Of a DNA stretch of 64,000 bases, positions 10,600 to 22,504 are shown piece by piece (positions within the stretch are counted from its first letter, which is position 1; every line of letters starts with the position of its first letter). Source of the DNA: Calliopum simillimum. Taxonomy: Eukaryota; Arthropoda; Insecta; Diptera; Lauxaniidae. The DNA lies in the NCBI GenBank assembly GCA_951812925.1, contig OX638369.1:51703061-51767060 (forward strand). The letters run 5' to 3'. A model generated the notes under the pieces. The model searched no databases and was not told the origin of the DNA. It saw nothing but the letters and a program-made list of their open reading frames with translations. Made by a program: the position numbers and the translations under genes.

Positions 10600-11800
10600 A
10601 AAATCCCCACTATATGAACAAAAGAGACGCAAACGGCAACTCTGCGAATCAGCTGTTTTTGGCACGCAGCTATCAGTCGATTTGTTTGCTGTCAAAGAAA
10701 CAGCAAATAAATTTAGACACACGGCAGTTGATCGGGACAGTCTTTGCGTGGCCTGCGACTAGCGAACATCATCAGTAGCAGACAAGGCGGTAAGCAGTAA
10801 CCAAGGAGGAAACGAGGTATTTGTTGAGTTAAATTAGTAGTGGGTCGTAGTAGCGTAGAGACCACCACACTAAGCACACATAGCTCGATAATAAATCATT
10901 TGCCTGTGATTAGCCCAAGTGTGAGAGGTCAAACAAATGAGTAGCGCAGTAATATATCAGTAACTCGTGGCTGCGACCTACTCTCAAATTGAGTCGTGTA
11001 TGCAAATAGCAGTGTGTTAAACAGAATAAGTGAAATGTTGTCGTGTACAAAAGAGCAGTGTAGTCAATAGCGTGAGCGTAGTTTAGTGAGATAGTGCTCG
11101 GTGGCGAAAGAGCACCTCCACATTAGATGTGGGTAGCCCGATAATAAATCAGCTGTAGTAAGTGGTATAAGTGTAAGTGGTAAGAACAGCCTTACGATCA
11201 AGCCTGATAATAAACCAATTTTTCGCAAACGTGTTCTCTCTCTCTGAAGTACAAAGGTGATGCAGAAGGATGGACAATAGCGTAGAGTGAAAAACGGTAG
11301 CCATTGCATTACGTGTGGATAGCCCGATAATCTAGCAATTGCTCACGACCAAAATATTAAGTTACAAGAGTACTCACTTTATCACTCACGTAGGTCTAGG
11401 TATGGAGAACAGCCTTACAATCAAACCCGATAATAAGTCAGCTTATCGCAGGAGTTCTCTCCGTCTCTTTCTCTCTGAAGTACAAAGAAGATGCAGAAGG
11501 ATGGACGAAAGCGAGGGGTAAAAGAGGTAGGCATTGCATTAGGTGTGGGGAGCCCGATAATATATCTGTTGCTCACGACTAAGGAGTACTTCTTCAAGAA
11601 ACACACTCAGTCTTGCACGTAGGTATTTGGTCAGAGGCAGTAAAATATTACTTCACTCAACTAGACCACGACTAGTGGCGGAGGGAATGACGCGTAGGAG
11701 CGTAGAGTGGTGAAAAGAAGGGAGGCGTGTTTGATTTATGGTTTTTTTTGACAAGTATGTTGAGAGAACACGAATAAAGAAATAAAAATGAAGTAAATTA
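10600..11800 (+). repeat. LTR-like GC-richer repeat block with an internal ~260-bp duplication
   Basis: A segment with AGCCCGATAAT, ACAGCCTTAC and TCTCTGAAGTACAAAG words occurs at about 11125-11345 and again at about 11385-11600. Its composition differs from the flanks. The block ends near an AATAAAG/AATAAAA cluster (11773-11787) and a CCGTGACTTAG stretch, a layout seen at retrotransposon LTR ends. No coding domain or target duplication was found, so LTR origin is only a suggestion. Confidence 0.4.
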
Positions 11801-14800
11801 TTAAAACCGTGACTTAGAATTTAACCAAAAGGCCATCCATTTCCTTTATATACAGCTTTGTACCCGAACCCCTGGCCACCGTCGACCCAAAACCGTTGAC
11901 AGAAATGTTCATTACAGAAGTGACGAGAAGGTTGTGAATAAGTTATAAGTAACTGCTATAAAAGTGAGAAGATAAAATTGGTTACACTAACGAGATGGTA
12001 CACGACAATAGCAGAAAATACATTCCAAGCACCTGTCGTTAAAAATATATCGAAATTGTTTCAACTATCAGTTGGAAAGTAATCGCAGTTTAGTTGAAGA
12101 TTGATTGAAGTGTAATGACAAGAGACTTTAAAACGGTCTATTAGTGGATCATCTGATAACTTTATATGATCTGATCATATTTGCTTTATTATTCCTTACA
12201 TTTTAATTTATCGGTGCTTTACTGAGCTGGATAATGACAAACAAAACTCTGATCTAGAGAATTTTAATAAGATTTATATACATAGTTGTTTCAAGAGGAG
12301 TTTTTCAAGTTGTTCCCTATCAAAGTAATAAGATGATTCAATAAACAACTGTTCAGTTGAACCCATAACGGAAATGTCTTTGTACTTATCCCTGAATTTT
12401 TGAATAAAGATAAAATATTAGAAATAACGACTAAATTCTACCCGCCAATATCTCACTAAAAAGCTGCTAAGCATTCGAACCCCAAACCTTTTGTCTCCCT
12501 GCTACGAGCGGCTTAAATGTTTTAACAATTTCTATCCAAAAATAAGCGGCTTCAATATTGTTCCATTGGGGACATGTAAGAAGAGAATAAGATGATATTT
12601 TCCTAATTTTTTCCGAAGATTACTCCGCAAAAATATATTAGGAAGCTAAATGTGTGGTGGTCTATGTGTTGGTTGGTCTACAAGATTTCCATATATTTCT
12701 CCCTGATTTATTTCTGATTTCTACTCTACGGCATTATAACACGGGCCTCAAAAATTAGGCCCACGAGTATTTTGTGTCGAGGCCCGGCCTGACCTGATTC
12801 AACCATATTATTACATATTCACACTTTAAAAAAATTGTCACTTATTGATGAAGCTAAATCAATGATTTTTATATGAAGAAAAACAAATATTCTAATCTAA
12901 TAAGATGATTTGTTTGGCTTGACTTACTCCATTGTCATTCTCAGCTTTATACATATTTATACAAAATTTTACATATTTTTATGTAAGAACAAAATTTTTT
13001 CCATGTTCATCCTTCCAATCTTCCCGTGATTTACGGTCCTCTAATTTTCGAGCGTTTGGGATTATGCTCGGGCCCGCACAAAACTCGATTTCAAGGCCCG
13101 AGCTCTTAGCTGAGGCTATGAAAATAGGTGAAATTTAGGGGTGAAGTATCATTTGACGCTATCGGTGACCCTCAACCTGAAAGTTGGTTAGTTCTCACGT
13201 AGAATAGATCAAAATTGATTTGGATTTAATTTGAATGATATTTGTTTTTTGTTTTGTGATCACGCAAAGTCACTCAATCAGTAGTCCTTTTTCTAGATAT
13301 TATTGATGGATTGAACTACATACATAAGTTCTAGCGAGTGTAATACTTTTCCCTCTAAAGTCTCTTTTGTGAATCAGTCATTAATCCTCTTCATAGTGTC
13401 GACAATTTTTGTACACAATAAATCCAAGTTTTTACGACATAAATTCTTTTTTTAAGAAATTGTTATTTAAGTCAATTAAAAACAATTTTTCGACATGAAG
13501 TTCATTTGGAAAACTTTTTTCAAGCTTCTTGTAAAGTTTTTCATTTGACTTTCAAAAGATTGTTTTTTTTTCTACATTTTGTCGTCTGAAAGACATTTAA
13601 ACTGCCCAGACAAGTCATTCATTAGACGTCAACTAAAAATACTTTAAAGTTAAAAGCTCTCACTTTCTCACCCTTGAAAATGAAAAAATTTCACTCAGAA
13701 AAATCACCCACTCAGACAACTTTGGTATTCTTCCGCACAGGTGAGCATATCCTTTGCATAACACATTATGTCTCAGTTCCTACAGTTATTCTTCACTCTG
13801 TCTCTTCTCAGAAACCTTATCCATCTATCTGGTGCGATGTGGGAATTTGTAAATTGCATTTTAACTCTTCTCCATGATTTATGAATTTATTTCTTTGACG
13901 TTGTTATTGCTGTCTCTTTCTTTAGACAGTATTGGTGCAAAGTTAGGGTAGTCCTTATTTTTTTTTAATAAGAAAAATTTTCAGATATTACAAATAAAGT
14001 TAGAGCTCAAGGTAACGTCCACCCTGTGCTACATATATTCTACAATACTACATTTTTGGTACCTATTCTCTTGTAATTCAATTCTCCCACTGGATTTTTT
14101 TTTTGTTGCCTCATTCGCAAAACAATTCATTTCGACTGCAGAAAAAACTCTAGTCATCTCTCTGTGGTCACTTTGCAAATCCTTGCATAGTCCTTTGTGA
14201 GTTGACTGTTTTCTTTTATTTCTTTTTGCTGCTATTTTTTAGTTTTTTCTTACATTTTTCAGTTTTTATGCATATTTGTCGTAGTAGGTAGATACAGACG
14301 AACAAACTTTTGGTCTTTTGGACAGACAGTCCTCCGGACAAGCGTAATAAATCAAGTTTAGCAAGTAGTATCCGTACATATTCGAATAAATAAGAAGAAA
14401 AAAAGTAAGGAAAAATAGAGCCAAAGTAAGTATAACGTACATGTAGGTGCGGTTTTTAGTACTGAAGCGAGATTTTTGTTTTGGTCAACTAAAAGTTTTT
14501 TTTCGTACCTACTATAACGTACGTGCAGTATTTCCAGCTTCGAATACTTTTGTGTTTTATGCGGTGCGGTTCGGCGCGGTTAAAGTCTGAATAGAGTTGT
14601 TCTATACAATTAATGAATTTATGCAATTATGGAAATTAAATGCAGCTTTTTTTTTCTCTTTTGCTGCAGTGTCAAAATTTATTGTTTATAGGAAATATTC
14701 TTTCCTCTTATTTTGTTTGAAAGCTATGCAGTATAGTCTCTTTCAGTAGTTTGCTTGACATCGCTTCGTAAAGTACGTTCTTTATTCAAGACTTTTCAAC

Positions 14801-15089
14801 TTTTACAATACTTTTTATGTTTTTGGACATTTGTATAACCTTCATACAGGGTACATTTACTTAACCTTACCGTTCGTAAGGACTGCGATAGATAAAATTG
14901 TCTGATACAATTTATCCAATAACTTGTTTCCAGAGTGCTTAATTTAAAAAATTTTTCGCAATAGGGCTTTGAAATTATTGTACCAAAATTATTGTGTTCA
15001 AATTTTTTCCCTAGTCCATCATATTTACTTACAAATGGCAAAAGAGCTAGAAGGTCGAAAGTCAATAATAAAAATTTTTCAAGACCACC
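11801..15089 (-). other. Roundabout intron, no recognised gene
   Basis: AT-rich sequence. CGGGCC words in both orientations at 12740-13110 suggest an old inverted repeat. The frames at 12932 and 13674 are short and featureless. Confidence 0.45.
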
Positions 15090-16375
15090 CACGGTAGACT
15101 ATCAATAGAAGAGCAAAGTAAATGTGAAGTTGGTATCAGAAGTTCTGAAAAAATTTAAGGAAAACTTGAATGTCTTTCGAAAGCGAAGTTCCGATTCACG
15201 AAGGCGTCCGTGACCAAAACAAAAAGAAGAAAATCGAAACAATTTGAAAGAAGAACCCCAACATTTCATGCAGAAAACTGTCACAGATGGTGTACTGTTC
15301 CGAATTTTGGATTCGCAAGTTCAAAAAGAAAGATGGTTTGAAGACGTTCAAGGTACAAAAAGTTTCTGATAGAGATGCTGTGAAGAACATGGAGGCAAAA
15401 CAGCGCGCCATAAAATTAAAAAATTCGAATACTGCATCATGGACGACGAAACTATGTTTCAGCCGATTTTTCGCAGCTTTCAAGCCAAGAGTATTACGCT
15501 GCAGACCTGCGGGGGAATGTGGACGAAAAGTTTTTGTAAAAAAACAGTCAAAACTTCCTCGTAAGTTCTTGGTTTGGCAAGCAATCTGCAGTTGTGGCAA
15601 AAGGAGCAATTCTTTTGTAACCACTGGGACAATAAACTCCGAATTCTATACTGAGGAATGCTTGGAAAAAGACTTAAGCCTTTCCTACGAATGCATGAGG
15701 TATCCATTTTCTTTTGGCCTGACCTACGATTTTGTCATTATAGTAAGATTGCCTTGGAGTGGTGCTCAAAAAACAATGTAATTTTGGTGACCCGTGAATC
15801 AAATCCGCCAAACTGTCAGAACTAAGGCCAATGTAAAGTTACCAAGAATACTAAAAATTTTCGAGAAAAGTGGTGTTCAGCATATAGACAGGTATCAAAT
15901 AATACTCTTGAGTAAAAACAGAGTTTTGAATGCCGCAGGCGTTCAAAAGCCAAAAACTCTTATCTAGCGACCGAATCCCATCTTGAGCTATACATCATTT
16001 TAAAGCTTATAAATAATGCTTTAATTTAAAGTACTTTTAAAAAAATTTAAAAGTATTTTTAAGTTTAAAAATTTTTGGTGAAAAAAAAAGTAATATTTTT
16101 TTTATAAAAGAAACACTTAAAAATGAATGGGACCAGCTACTTAGATATATCAATTTACTAACTTTGGTGTAAGCTATAAATTTTTGAAAAAACACCCTTT
16201 TCATGAAAATGACTAAAAACGCCAACTTCAACACCCTGCATTTCAACAACAAATGGTACTAGAACCAAATCCTCCCGGATTATTGTTCTTGCACTCCGTC
16301 TCTACCATATGAGCGAAATCGGAGACAAAAAAATGTTCAGCTGGTACGCTTGGCGTGTTTTGCTTCATAGGCTAT
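15090..16375 (+). pseudogene. Degraded Tc1/mariner transposase with mariner 3' end
   Basis: Plus-strand fragments in shifting frames match a mariner-type DDE/D transposase. A helix-turn-helix-region remnant lies near 15140-15290. The first acidic motif CIMDDETMF is near 15435, and LVWQAICSCG with FVTTGTINSEFY is near 15570-15650. A broken FFWPDL-like second motif is near 15700, and VLNAAGVQ is near 15930. At least three frame changes separate these, so it cannot make an enzyme. From 15880 to 16375 the noncoding 3' end matches the arms of the palindrome at 35195-36315 (for example CGCCAACTTCAACACCCTG). The terminal inverted repeat itself is missing, so the copy is truncated on the right. Confidence 0.75.
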
Positions 16376-17879
16376 AACTAATGCTCCTACGAGTCAGCCT
16401 CCGATCAGGATATGATCTTCTGCCTCAGGTTTGAGTGTGTACCAGGTATGCCCGTTCAAAAGTTAATTCCGGGGATTGTTAAGTTTCTCGACAACCATTT
16501 TTTTTCGGTTTTGGTTTTAGTCAATCAAGCTATTTTTCAGAGGCTTTGAATGCAAAAGGATCAATTAAATTTTCAGCTCGATGATCAAATTGAAGGATAG
16601 CGTCCACCAATTATATTAAATTACATTGAATTCAGTGGCTCATATATTAAAACAACGCTCAGCAAACACACTTTCATGTTAAAAATAATTCACATTCATT
16701 TGATTCAATTAAACAATGCTAAACCCAAAAAGTTCTTTTTATCCTGGGTCACTAATTTACGCTTCAAAGCAAATCACGGCTAATAAGAATTAACGTCATA
16801 ACCATAAATTACCATCAAAATCAACTTAAAATGAACTCATAAATCAACATGAATCACTGGAAAAAAATAAGTATTCCTTCTGCTCGCGCTTTAAATTAAC
16901 TTTAAGAAATATAACCAAAAAATAACAAGAAAACGAAAAAAAACTTCAAAAAAGAATTACGGAAAGAAATTGATTAAAGGAAAAGAAGCGAAGTAAAAAA
17001 CCCTACCTTGAAAATTCACACAATTCAGACAGAAAAATATGTGAAAATAACAGAGTTTAACAGCAATGAACGTATTAACACAAGCGCACCTTAAAATTAA
17101 CCCAAACACACATACACACACGCAGACAGATTGAGTATTAAAAGGTGAGAACGGAGGGGATTGATTTTTCCCTCTCCCTCTCCCTAGCGCTGTCTACTGC
17201 AAACAACAAATGTGGCGAAAAAAACACACGCCAACAATCAATAAATTAATCAAAATCAGCAGCGAAATGGAAAACGGAATAAAAGTTGTAAGTAAGCAAA
17301 ACTGAAGAAAATTGCTAGGGAAAGGCGCCTAAAAGAGCGCAACAAAAAAAAATATTTATTTAAATTTTGCAGGAAATTTGCAAGGAAATCACTTTAAATT
17401 GCGGTTGTTGTTACATGATGGGGAAAAAATTACATAGAAAATATAATAAAATAAAGCAAACCCCGCAGTAAATGATATGCATTGCCATAGCAGAAACTCG
17501 GTATTGGTTCTTGTTCAGGATAGGGGTACAACAAAAGCAAGAAAGCCAATGAAATAGAAAAACCACAAGGCACACAACACACAGCAAATTTTTCCCTTAG
17601 AAAAAGCGCAAAAAATTTAATTTTTATTTTCAGCTTTAAAGTTGAAAGCGTTTGGTGAAATCGGGACGACGATGCTCAAGTTGTATTGTGTAAAGTAGGA
17701 AAAGAGGTTTACGAGTATTTGCCTTGAAGTGGTTGCTTGTGTTACCATGACTTTGTGTTGGTTAGATGATTGAAAGTTTGAAAAATTGAGGTGGGAGAAT
17801 CAGTCAGTGTTGCCACATTAATGTGGGAATATATAAGTTTAATATCATAAAATAGAACACGTTGCTAGAAAAAAAAAAA
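16376..17879 (-). other. Roundabout intron, no recognised content
   Basis: AT-rich with A-runs (e.g. 17343-17350). No coding frame, repeat ends or RNA gene seen. Confidence 0.5.
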
Positions 17880-18954
17880 ATCTGAAAATTTCAGTTAGGA
17901 GTCTTTTTGAGATATTTAGCTCTAACACAAAAATGTCCGCCCATAGCTGATTCAACAGTTGTTTTGAGTATATCGGGAGTACAAAACAAATTGGTTTTAA
18001 GGAGCATCTAAATAGATATTTCAGTTATACAGTGACTTTCGGGGAGTTTGGCTCCAGCACAATGATGTACGCCTTTCGCTGATTTAACCATTGTTTCAGG
18101 ATTTTGGAGGAGTTCAAAATACATCGCTTCTAAGAAGCATCTTAATGTTTCAATAGAGATTATTTTCAAAAAATTTGGCTCCAGCCTACGGCTGATTTTC
18201 ACATTGTTTCAGGATTTTGGAGAAGTATGAAAAACATTGCTTCGAAGAAGCATCTACGAAAGGTACTATTTATATTTCGGGAACTGGCAACACTAATGCA
18301 ATAGCTAAAATTTGGTTACACCAAAATAAAATTTGATGCTTTTTAGCATAAACGTACTCACAACGTTTTGATGTACAAGTGCTATATGTTTTGTTTACAG
18401 TTAATAAATTCAACATTCAGTGCAAAAATTTACGCCAGTTGTTGATTAAAAAAATTGTTTCAGGATGTCGGGGGAGTACAAAAAACATTGCATCTTAGAA
18501 GCGTCTTAAAACTTCAGTTCGGATCTCTTTCAAGAAAATTGACTTCAACACAATAACGTACGCCCATCGCTGATTTCACCATAGTTTTAGGATTTTGGTG
18601 ACATTGCTTTTAAAAATTGTCTCAAAATTTCAAATGACTTTCTCTTCAAAAAATTTGGCTCTAGAACAAATATATATAATAATTGTTGATTAAGTAACCA
18701 TTGTTTTATTATTTTGGAGAAGTATAGAAGACATTGCTCCTGAAAAACATATAAAAATTGAAGATAGGATCCTTTTTGAGAAACTTGGCTACAGCACAAA
18801 AATTTGTGACCATCGCTGATCTAACCATTGTTTCAGAACCTTAGAGGAGTACGAAACACATAGAAAATATTGCTTCTGAAAAACATAAAAATTATAGGTA
18901 GGATCCCTTTCGAGAAACTTAGCTCCAGTAGAAAAATGTACGCCCAACGCTGAC
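17880..18954. repeat. Degenerate tandem array, ~130-bp unit, about eight copies
   Basis: The phrase TTGGCTCCAGCACAA...ACGTACGCC..CGCTGATT..ACCATTGTTTCAGG...GGAG recurs at about 17910, 18040, 18175, 18430, 18535, 18655, 18785 and 18915. Each is followed by a word like ACATTGCTTC and AAGCATCT. Copies differ by small indels and substitutions. The last unit runs directly into the TTAA of the piggyBac-like element at 18955. Confidence 0.75.
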
Positions 18955-18958
18955 TTAA

Positions 18959-20594
18959 CCCATTTTCTGCCACTGTTCGAGTTTTCGAACAGCAAATTTT
19001 GTCATTTTCATACGATTTTTTTTCTTTGTCGGGACTTAACTGCATATCCTTACTATAGTTTGTTAAATTAGTTTTCAGAAAAATATAATTTTGGTCAACC
19101 CCCTTCTCTCCCTTAAGCTACATCTGGGGGTTAAAAAGTACTTTATGGGCAGACTTAAGTACTTTAAATGACACATAATTATTAATAATTCTTATCCAAA
19201 GGTAATTTTATACTGTAGATGAAGGTCCAACTATCCAAAAAAAAAGTTCATTTCAAAAGTACGTATAGACAAACCCCGAAAATTACTGTTTAAAAAGTCG
19301 AACAGTGGCGGTTCGTGGAAAAACAATCTGTATAGGTACATAAAAAACTATTGCTGTGCATTAGTCTGGCCAAAAATGAAAATTTTTTAAAACATTTTTT
19401 TTTAGTTATGTTTGCTTCAATACTATGGTGGTTTATTAAAAAAAAAAAATTTAATTAGGGTACATATTTAGGGTGGCCCTCACACAAAAATTTTTTTAAA
19501 TCGAATTTTCTTAAACACCGTTTGAGTGAATCACATGAAATTTACTTTACATCCTCTTTAAATTAAAAGGCGCTACAAAATCTCTATAAGTTTTATTTAG
19601 AGTGGATATTTAGAGTGACCCTAATACAAAAATATTATTAAATAGCATTATCTCGAAGGTCCCTTAACCCTTAATAACCCACTGGTTCCGCCAGGAATGA
19701 ACCAACTAGAATCAAAATTTCACTGAACTTTCTTTCGAGATTCCAGCTGTTGTTTGTTGATCCAAAAGCCACCATTTGCGTCGATATCCGCTTGAAATCA
19801 ACTTCATTTGACAGCTATATATTCAGTAGGGAGATACAATCGCGAGAAAAAACTTTTGTGGATTTTTTTGAATTTATGGTTAGTCCCTTGCGGAACAGTC
19901 AGGCACCCGTTCCTCCGGGTACTTTTTACCTATTTAGTTCTGGTAAATGTCACGTATGCACAAAGTCGTAGAACAAAAGTTGTTCAGAATCGCAAGTTTT
20001 AGATAATAGGTACATTTTTATCAACTCAATTTACACCAAGTGACGTCTGTAGGAAAAAAAGGAAGGTAAGTATATCCGAGCAAAATGTTGGCGGAAATGA
20101 TAAGCCTTACATTCTTCTCCACCAGAATCACTATAGAAATCCTGGAAGCGGGGAAAAAAATTTCATAAAAATATTTTTCTTTGCAGAGGTTCCCCTCTTA
20201 GGAGAGGAAATAGGGGGTAAATATGATCAGAATAAATATTAAAATAATGGGTTTTGTTTGATCTCACGTTTTATTCCTCTAAAGGCGACACCTGAACAGC
20301 TATAGGGCTATTTGACGATCATCCTCACATTTTCTTGAAATTTAACCTCGGATGTAGCGTATCCAAATCGAGAAATCGTGCACTTAATCATTTCTAATAT
20401 GCACATTCCATATACATATAAGCTGAATTGTGCAAAACCGCCATTGTTCGACTCTTCGAACAGCCCCCCTGGCAAAACTATAACAGGTAAAAATTTTGGA
20501 CAACGGATTCAAGTTTTTTGGGTCATAATTACCTTAGAGAGAGATTATTTTAAATTCTAGATTCGAACTTTTGATTGGAGCGGGAGAAAATGGG
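18959..20594. mobile_element. piggyBac-like element, non-autonomous
   Basis: TTAA flanks both ends (18955-18958 and 20595-20598), and the ends are inverted: CCCATTTTCTGCC at left and the complement of GGGAGAAAATGGG at right. TTAA duplication with CCC-GGG ends is diagnostic of piggyBac. Subterminal GTTCGAGTTTTCGAACAGC-type palindromes sit beside both ends (18977 and 20446). No transposase domain is visible inside the 1636 bp. Confidence 0.75.
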
Positions 20595-20671
20595 TTAAAA
20601 GAAAACACTTAGTTCCACTGATTTAAAGTTAAAAAATAATTCCACGTTTATTTGGATCTGGCAACAATGCA

Positions 20672-20815
20672 GTGGAGCGACCTAAAAATAAGTGTTGCAA
20701 AAGAAAAACTTGTAACTTGTGTAAAATTATAAGTGGGTGCCGTACCAAGTGCACAAAATGTGTTTGTCTGCGGAATCCTCGTCGCAAAGGCAAAATCAAA
20801 TCAATAACTTTATAA
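20672..20815 (+). pseudogene. Orphan cysteine-rich C-terminus of a piggyBac-type transposase
   Basis: An in-frame stretch of 47 codons ending in TAA reads VERPKNKCCKRKTCNLCK, then SGCRTKCTKCVCL and a basic tail. The dense CxxC/CxC pattern followed by a stop resembles the C-terminal zinc-binding module of piggyBac transposases. It lies 74 bases outside the TTAA of the element to its left, and there is no catalytic domain upstream. It could equally be the end of another DDE transposase. Confidence 0.45.
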
Positions 20816-22502
20816 ATTGCCTAAGGGGGTACAACGTGTTTGCTATGTGCAATGCTAAGGCTCTTCAACTTGCACAATGAGTAGGTACCTATGCATGAAT
20901 GCACAGTGGGATCAAGTTATTTTGGGATTCACAACTCGAACATTAGCATCTTCAAAAAAATAAACTAAATCAAAACAGTTGACCCCTTTTTAGATGCCTT
21001 CAGCATCAGATTTTTATTTTATTTGAATGGCTATGAAGAAGAAAATTTTATTGTAAGAGTGTGCGTGATACCGCCCTTCTAACAGCAAAAGATGCTGTCA
21101 CGGCTAAACTGCTGCACTGATTTGTATGAAATTCGGAATCAAGATAAACTAAGCCATAGGGAAAGATATTGTAACTTTAAAAGTGCTCTTAAAGAAACTT
21201 TTAAATGTCTTATATTTTTAAGGTTAACGTGAAATATTTTTCAATGTTTATTGCCTTAAGAAACTGCATTTTGAAAATATACAATTTTTTGGTATGCAAC
21301 AAAATTTTGCTTGTGCTAAGAGTTTCAGAATAACTGTTCTAAGAAGTAAGGAAAATAAACTGTTCAAAAAGCCCACTGTAGCACCAATATGATATTAATA
21401 ATTCAAAAAAAGGAGAAATAGAACAAAAAACCAAAAAGTAAAAAAAATATTGTCTACATTTCAAGACACGACGGTTACCCAAGAAACCCGCCGCAATTGA
21501 CTTGAAGCACCCACGTAGCGGCAAAGTATAAAAGTCAAAAAAAAAAAAAACAAAAACCTGCAATGAGGCAAACGATGTTCAATATTTTTATCACAATTTT
21601 CTTGCCTCTGCCACACAGGAACTTGAAGCAACACCCCATCCCTCGAACCCACATATACACACACAAATCATGCACCCTTTTTTATACCAACAACATGCCA
21701 CAAATTGACGTGCTTTTCGTGATTTCCATGCAAATATGGCACAAAATACCCTCAAGATATTGACTCGTGAGGTTCTACCTCCATCCACGCGCTGAAGTTA
21801 CTTTCTATATTGTATGTACGCCTTAGACAAGAAAAAGTAAGCAAACGTGCTATTAAAGGGTGTTGCCATATTGACGGCGAGAAAAAAAATTAGCTGCTCC
21901 AAAAAATAAAAAAATAAAAATAAGTGGAGCACAGTCACAAAAAAATTTCATTCCCCAATGCGTATCATATTGCAAACAGCTTTTCCCCATTGAAAGCGTG
22001 CACGGGTTAAATCGAAAAAGAAGAAGTACGTAAAAAATATTGTTTGCCATTTGTTGGATGCAGAGTGCTTTAACGACAACACCTCTGCATAAATTTAATG
22101 TCATTGATGTCGTCGTCATCGTCAAGCTTAAAATGTTATTTCCGGTCTCAGTGACGACACCCATCCGTTTTTCTACTCTTTTTTTTCAAATCAAGATAAA
22201 ATTTTTGGGTGTCTAGTCGATACTTTAAGCTTCACATCTTGAGGGTTACAAAGAAATATTCATAGACATTTTATTGAGGACATGGGCAATGCACCAAGGA
22301 TACCAAAAAAAATTTTTTTAGATCTTTTTGATATTTTCCATCAATTGCCTTTCTTCGGATTTCACCATTGCTCTGATCGGTAAATATTCCTAACGTTTTT
22401 CTAAGTTGTCTTCTCATAATCTTTGTGGAGCGATAAGTATGCGATTTGAGATCGTGTGGGGCCACCAAGTCTCTAATATTCTGTGTGTTGTAAGTTGGCA
22501 TG
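20816..22502 (-). other. Roundabout intron, no recognised gene
   Basis: Contains CACGGCTAAAC...GATTTGTATGAAATTCGG near 21100, a phrase shared with 25875 and common at transposon flanks. A-run at 21538-21550. The open frames at 21339-22164 carry no domain. Confidence 0.5.
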
Positions 22503-22504
22503 TA

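Noticed and set aside
15196..15624. 142-codon minus ORF
   Set aside because: Antisense of the mariner transposase remnant on plus.
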